A DNA stretch of 64,000 nucleotides, from positions 109,722,808-109,786,807 of the forward strand of contig CM043966.1 of NCBI GenBank assembly GCA_014529385.2, in the 5' to 3' direction. A program made the position numbers and the translations under genes. The notes under the pieces were generated by a model. That model was not told the DNA's origin, did not search any database, and saw nothing but the letters and a program-made list of their open reading frames with translations. Origin of the DNA: Adiantum capillus-veneris (lineage: Eukaryota; Streptophyta; Polypodiopsida; Polypodiales; Pteridaceae). Positions 59,241 through 64,000 of the stretch are shown piece after piece. Numbering within the stretch: the first letter of the stretch is position 1; each line of letters opens with the position of its first letter.

Positions 59241-62205
59241 ACACAAGAAACATAAAATATATAAAGTGACAAAGGATGGGAGAGAAAGATGAAAGACAAA
59301 AGACTAAGGTTCAAAATGGCCGAGTATATATGGCTTTCATAGGGTTGCGGTTGGAATAGCCAATATTAATATAGGCCCTTATATTAATGCGTTCCCTTCT
59401 TAGAGCTTTATACACTGTAATTCTTCTAATCCTACCCTCTCGTGGGTGTTCCTTGAATAGCAACATAGTCTTGTGTGGGATCATCGTCTTCACAAATTAT
59501 CAACTCCTCTTAGCCTCCATGTTTGGCCTATGTAAGGCCTTAGAAAAGATTTAAACTCTTGGAGTAGTTATCTACCATAGAATAAAGCTTATTCATTAGT
59601 GCCACACACCAAAATGTATGATGACAAAACTTTTTTTGGGAGCTTGTAACTTGAGCTTTGTTGGGTATTTTTGGCCCCATTAACTAGGTATCATCTTTAA
59701 GTTGTTGCCATTATAGTAGATGGATGTACTACTTTAGTATACCTCTACACCAATTCTATTGAAGAGACTTGTCGCAAAGATTACATAGACCTCAATATGA
59801 TCTTCTCTTGAATGCTTTTCATCTTTTTAGACTGCAGTGTATAGCATCCTTGAACATTCCTCAAGTTTTCCACACCAAGAATTTTGGTGTGCACATGCTT
59901 GTGCATGTGTGTTAGCCATCCATGTACGTGTTATTAAAGTGGCATCCAAAAAAAAAGGAGAAAAACAAGCCTCAAGGTAATATTGCTTGGATTAGTTTAT
60001 GTTTCTAGAAACCTAGGACAAAAGCTAAAAATTACGTTGTGGATTTATTGGATAGCTTTTGAGTTAGAATTCTTGATTTGCTTTTTTCAAAGTATCTCAA
60101 ATAAAAGCAATTTATTAACAAAATATGGAGTCCAGCTAACATTTTGTCAGGTCTCAAAAACTGCCAAGCAAGTTTCTTTAGGATGAATATGTCTTCCTCC
60201 CATATGGGGCCCTAAAGCTGCTTCCATGAGCCATCAAAGTCCTTGGAAACTAACCCTTTATGCCATGCCAAATAGGAGAGCGCAAACTTGAGAGCTAACT
60301 AGGTTTAGCGCCTCTTTACACTCGATCAAATCTTGTCCACACTTGTCCATGTATCTGCAGTCATATAAAATCTTTGGAGCTCTCTTCAAATCTCTTATGA
60401 GGGCATCAATTCTACAACATTTAAGGAGTCCACAGGGAGGAGGTTTTACAAGGGTCAAAAACTTCTAAATACAAGGTGAAAAGTTTGGATGGCCAATATA
60501 AGAGGATGACAAAGAGCGTGCGACCTACGACTCAATGCTCCTCCCCATAGAAATAGGAAAACAAGTGTAAACTCTTTCTCACACACACAATGGCCTACAT
60601 ATACAAAAGACAATGCTTAGTTAGTGATGGTCTTACAAGAAAGAGGAAGAAAAAGTTTGCCATCAATAACTTGCCACGTGGCCAACTTTAGCAAGTTTTA
60701 TCCAACTATGCTCCTAGGAATTCAATGCTTTACTAAGGCCTTATGTAAGCCAAAAAGAATCTATGCCTGGGGATCACTACATCTAAATTCTCAAAGATGT
60801 CAAAGTAAGATGGACCCTGAAGTTCTCAAATGTTGCAATATATGGCACCTTCAAACATACTCAAACACGAAAAGACAATCTAAAGTTATGAGACAATGCT
60901 TTACACTTCACAGCAATCCACTGACAAGGTGATCCTAGTGATGCAAGAAAACCCGGGCTCAAAGCCCCCATGCACCCACACTTCAATCAAGTAGGTCCTT
61001 CAAAAAAGGGTCGAATTCCTCCCTCCTTGATTGACCCTTCCAGACATGCATAAGAGTAGAAAATAATGTGCAGCAGGAAACCATGTGATTGAAATACCCA
61101 AGAGGAATGCCTTAGACTGCTCAACCGTACCTCCAAGGGGAAAGGTTGGGACCTTCCTTTAGCTATTGTTATGCGTCATACCATACTAAACATAAAGCTT
61201 TCAATATGTAACGTGAATAGAGAAGAAAACTTGCAACAAAAACAAAATATTTCCGACACAAGTATTGCAGTTGCTATGCCCTTCCTCGACTAAATCTTCG
61301 GTAATGGTCATGCCAAGCATAGTTATCAGCTACTTCATCAAATCACTATGCCTAATGCATGGTCAAGCGTGCACCAGCAATTGCTTGTATATAAACTATG
61401 CCAAGTCTTTTTTAAACTATGCCATATTTAACTTAGCTGTATCAATTATATCTGATGGATAACTGATGCACGCATGACCACATCCTTCTGACCAAAGTTG
61501 TGCAAAGAGCAAACAACGCAATTTATACATCAACCCAAGTTATGCAAATAAAATCTTGCATAGCTTTTGCAAGGAGCTTAACAAACACATTCATTTCTGT
61601 GCTTGAATGTAGTAAAAATTTACACCTGGAAGTCGTGTATATTTGCTGTGATGGTATATAAATACAATTCCCTTTATACATTTGGAAAGGTCCATTTTAA
61701 CCTTGAGTTGTACAGAAAATGAAGCCAAGCCAAGCCTCCATTTGTGTGCTTTCCAAAGGCCTTTGTGCTCTGTATAATAGATGACGCAAGAATTGCTCAT
61801 CGTTATTGTACACGTATACACGTAGCTGTTAGTGGACTCCACCTCAACATTACATATAGGGCACACCTGCATATCACATTTATCAAAGATATTAACAATT
61901 GGAAAAAAGGGTTCAGGAGATGCCACCACGTTAAGCTTATCAAAAGACTTATAAGTTCTCTCTGGCAACAAGCCTAGCAGAAGTACCTTCTTAATTTCCA
62001 ACCACTTCCGAATGCTTTCTTATGATAAGTGTGTTTGCATGATGGCAGAGGAATTATGGAATCACCTCTTTGATACTGTTGTTGGCAAATCAGCACCTGT
62101 CGTTGAAAAGAGAAAACATTCATTTGACAGCAAGGGAAACGCTTGTCTGCCTTGGAATTTGAAGTCATAAGACAATCACAAGAGAACATCAAAGATCTTA
62201 ACAAG
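59241..62205. other. Region without confidently recognised genes
   Basis: A/T-rich flank of the chromovirus. The only frame of note is 61591-62001 (listed separately). Otherwise no repeats longer than short A runs and no coding signature seen. Confidence 0.4.
61591..62001 (-). pseudogene. Cys-rich ORF, possibly a LINE zinc-binding domain remnant
   Basis: A 136-codon frame on the minus strand (its first codon is TTG, so it is a fragment) contains CDMQVCPICNVEVESTNSYV and YTCTITMSNSC. The CPIC...E.E....YTC spacing resembles the zinc-binding domain after LINE reverse transcriptases, but the W-rich motifs are absent. It could equally be an unrelated decayed frame. Confidence 0.3.
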
Positions 62206-62405
62206 NNNNNNNNNNNNNNNNNNNNNNNNNNNNNNNNNNNNNNNNNNNNNNNNNNNNNNNNNNNNNNNNNNNNNNNNNNNNNNNNNNNNNNNNNNNNNNN
62301 NNNNNNNNNNNNNNNNNNNNNNNNNNNNNNNNNNNNNNNNNNNNNNNNNNNNNNNNNNNNNNNNNNNNNNNNNNNNNNNNNNNNNNNNNNNNNNNNNNNN
62401 NNNNN
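62206..62405. other. Assembly gap (200 N)
   Basis: Exactly 200 N, a fixed-size scaffold gap. Sequence on the right is gypsy pol, on the left unclassified, so the join is unverified. Confidence 0.99.
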
Positions 62406-63160
62406 ATCCAGCCATGCCTACAAATTATTTAAAGCTCCTCAACTGTGTTGGGTTGTGGCCATTGAAGAATGGCAACGACCTTGTCAGTGTCCATCTTGAT
62501 TCCAGAATAAGAGATCACATGACTGAGGTAATGTATCTCTGTTTTGAAGAAATCACACTTGCTTTGCTTAGCATAGAGTGCGTGAGCTCATAGCTGTTCG
62601 AACGCTAATCGTAAGCGTTCTGTGTGTTCATCTTCAGTCTTACTGTAAATGAGAATGTCATCAAGGAAAACCACAACAAATTTTCCAAGATAGGGACATA
62701 AGACGCTATCCATGAGTGTCGTAAATGTAGTTGGAGCATTGGTTAGACCAAAAGGAATAACCAAAAATTCAGAATGCTTGAACCATGTTCTAAAGGCAAT
62801 TTTGGAGATATCTTGTAAAAGGGTACACACTTGGTGGTATCCTGAAGGAAGATCTATCTTTGTACAATATCTTGCCCTATGGAGTTGATCAAACAACTCA
62901 TCTACTCTTGGAAGAGGATACTTTTTCTTGATGGTTATGGCATTTAATCCGCAATAATCTACGCACATTCGCATAGTACCATCTTTGTTTTTTACCAATA
63001 GAATTAGTGATGCCCAAGGCAAAGTGGTAGGTCTCATGATACCACGGGAGAGGTAGTCATCCAGCTGACTCTCAACCTCCTTCGCTTCTTTAGCACTCAT
63101 ACAATAAGGTGGTTTACTCACCGGTTTAGTGCCTAGCAAGACATATATGCCATGGTGCAC
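62406..63160 (-). pseudogene. Ty3/gypsy reverse transcriptase fragment
   Basis: On the minus strand: AKEAKEVESQLDDYLSRGIM, RPTTLPWASLILLVKNKDGT, MRMCVDYCGLNAITIKKKYP, LPRVDELFDQL, FGLTNAPTTFTTLMDSVLCP and VVVFLDDILIYSKTEDEHTE with the FLDD active site intact. TGA at 62588 is followed in frame by AHALYAKQSKCDFFKTEIHY (thumb). A one-base shift near 62430 precedes the gap. RNase H and integrase would lie beyond the gap. Confidence 0.9.
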
Positions 63161-63422
63161 ATCATGTGTAGGGGGTAAACCCGGTGGTAAATCACTCGAG
63201 AATACATCACTATACTCCGTGAGTAAGTGAGTCAGATTTTGTCGTGCAAAAGAAGAAATTAAAGTAGAGTTATGATGGGATGGAGAATCTTGTAATTCCT
63301 ATAATGTTTGTTTTACAATAGTTGCACGTTGCTCTATAGAATTGAGATTGAGAGAACTTTGCTCGTTGGATTTGTTACCACTTTGTTTATCAGTAGAATT
63401 CATTGCACTTTGCATACCATCA
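63161..63422 (-). pseudogene. Decayed linker between protease and RT
   Basis: Frame-shifted sequence connecting the protease and RT blocks. The RT-proximal part (SDVFSSDLPPG-like, ~63180-63220) fits the usual DVFP..LPPGLPP motif of gypsy RT starts. Confidence 0.5.
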
Positions 63423-64000
63423 CTAGAACTCGCCCGCACTTTGCTCTTGAGAATTCACAAGACTTGGAGACAAGTAGTAATACAAAAAGACTTCATCTAT
63501 TAAATCTGGTTTTTGCAAAATAGGAAGCTCGGTTGTACATATAAGAGGTGCAGATGGTATATTTTTCTCACCAAGCAAAAGCACAGTTTTACCGTTGGCC
63601 ATAAAGGATAAGGAGTGTTCATAGCTAGTGTGCAAGGTGTTTCCGAAACCATGCAGCCACTCCTGTCCTAAAACTATATCAGCATGGTCCATGTTCATAA
63701 CTTGGAAGTCAAGGGTCATCATATGATCTTGAACAATAAGCTCAACCCCTTCAACCATCGTGTCCCATACTTCTTTATCATTCCTAGACATTTGCTCTAC
63801 CACATACTTGTGAGAGCAAGGAGTATGTGTAAGCTTCAATTTCTTGACTTGCTTATAGTTCAAGAAGTTATGAGTTGCACCATCATCTACTAAAATACGA
63901 ACACGTTGTCCGTTAATAGTTCCATGCATGAAAACCAAATCATGGGGGACAAAGGTGGGTTGCCACATTGAAGCAGGCACAGAACACTTGTTCTTTTCTT
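63423..64000 (-). pseudogene. Ty3/gypsy protease fragment, running off the window
   Basis: An open frame of 185 codons or more on the minus strand: VFMHGTINGQRVRILVDDGA, THNFLNYKQVKKLKLTH and NMDHADIVLGQEWLHGFGNT. These are the gypsy retropepsin landmarks (active site, then VLGxxWL). The active-site triplet reads DDG rather than DSG/DTG. It belongs to the same minus-strand element as the RT at 62406-63160, of a lineage distinct from the 46-59 kb chromovirus. Confidence 0.85.

Overview
The window is nuclear DNA from a land plant with a large, repeat-rich genome. The evidence is Ty3/gypsy chromoviruses and a Ty1/copia element whose primer-binding sites match plant initiator-Met tRNA, GT-AG introns of 75-104 bp, an FCP1/NLI-type HAD phosphatase remnant, a histone-H3-like reading frame, and a very high density of (CT)n/(GA)n/(TG)n microsatellites. 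There are no bacterial operons or viral replicons. Which plant it is cannot be decided from the sequence; a fern-like or other non-model lineage is only a guess. One 200-N gap (62206-62405) marks a scaffold join.

Layout. 1-5.9 kb: the 3' part of an LTR, then a minus-strand gypsy gag split by about 4 kb of microsatellite-rich DNA. 6.1-8.5 kb: a 695-bp tandem array, three units, each with three 24-bp palindromes. 9.0-10.2 kb: an intact two-exon gene of unknown function. 10.6-19.1 kb: an FCP1-like phosphatase gene on the minus strand, split by a 7.2-kb chromovirus remnant (11143-18300) whose surviving LTR is 4.7 kb long and carries ten 152-bp repeats. 19.9-25.1 kb: a divergent pair, a histone-H3-like reading frame with a C-terminal extension (minus) and an unknown spliced gene (plus). 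Six inverted repeats of 61-68 bp lie in their leader regions. 25.1-27.8 kb: an unknown minus-strand gene with three introns. 28-34 kb: several decayed copies of an acidic-protein repeat, one interrupted by a 2.2-kb non-autonomous LTR element and by a 319-bp SINE-like insertion. The empty target site is visible in a sister copy for both. 35.1-36.6 kb: an intact trypsin-like serine protease gene, followed by a 119-bp foldback. 37.7-45.5 kb: gag and protease fragments of another gypsy element, a TTAA-flanked inverted-repeat element and a LINE tail. 46336-59235: a complete but dead chromovirus with matching GAAAG target duplications and a copia element nested in its reverse transcriptase. 62.4-64 kb: a minus-strand gypsy protease/RT fragment.

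How it fits together. Only two reading frames look intact enough to be functional genes: the spliced ORF at 8998-10163 and the protease at 35075-36598. The others carry a few in-frame stops, often of the CGA/CAA/CAG to TGA/TAA/TAG type, as expected from decay of methylated cytosines. The clearest unexplained structures are the six-copy inverted-repeat set between the divergent genes at 20.9-22.9 kb, the palindrome array at 6.1-8.5 kb, and the very long repeat-bearing LTR.
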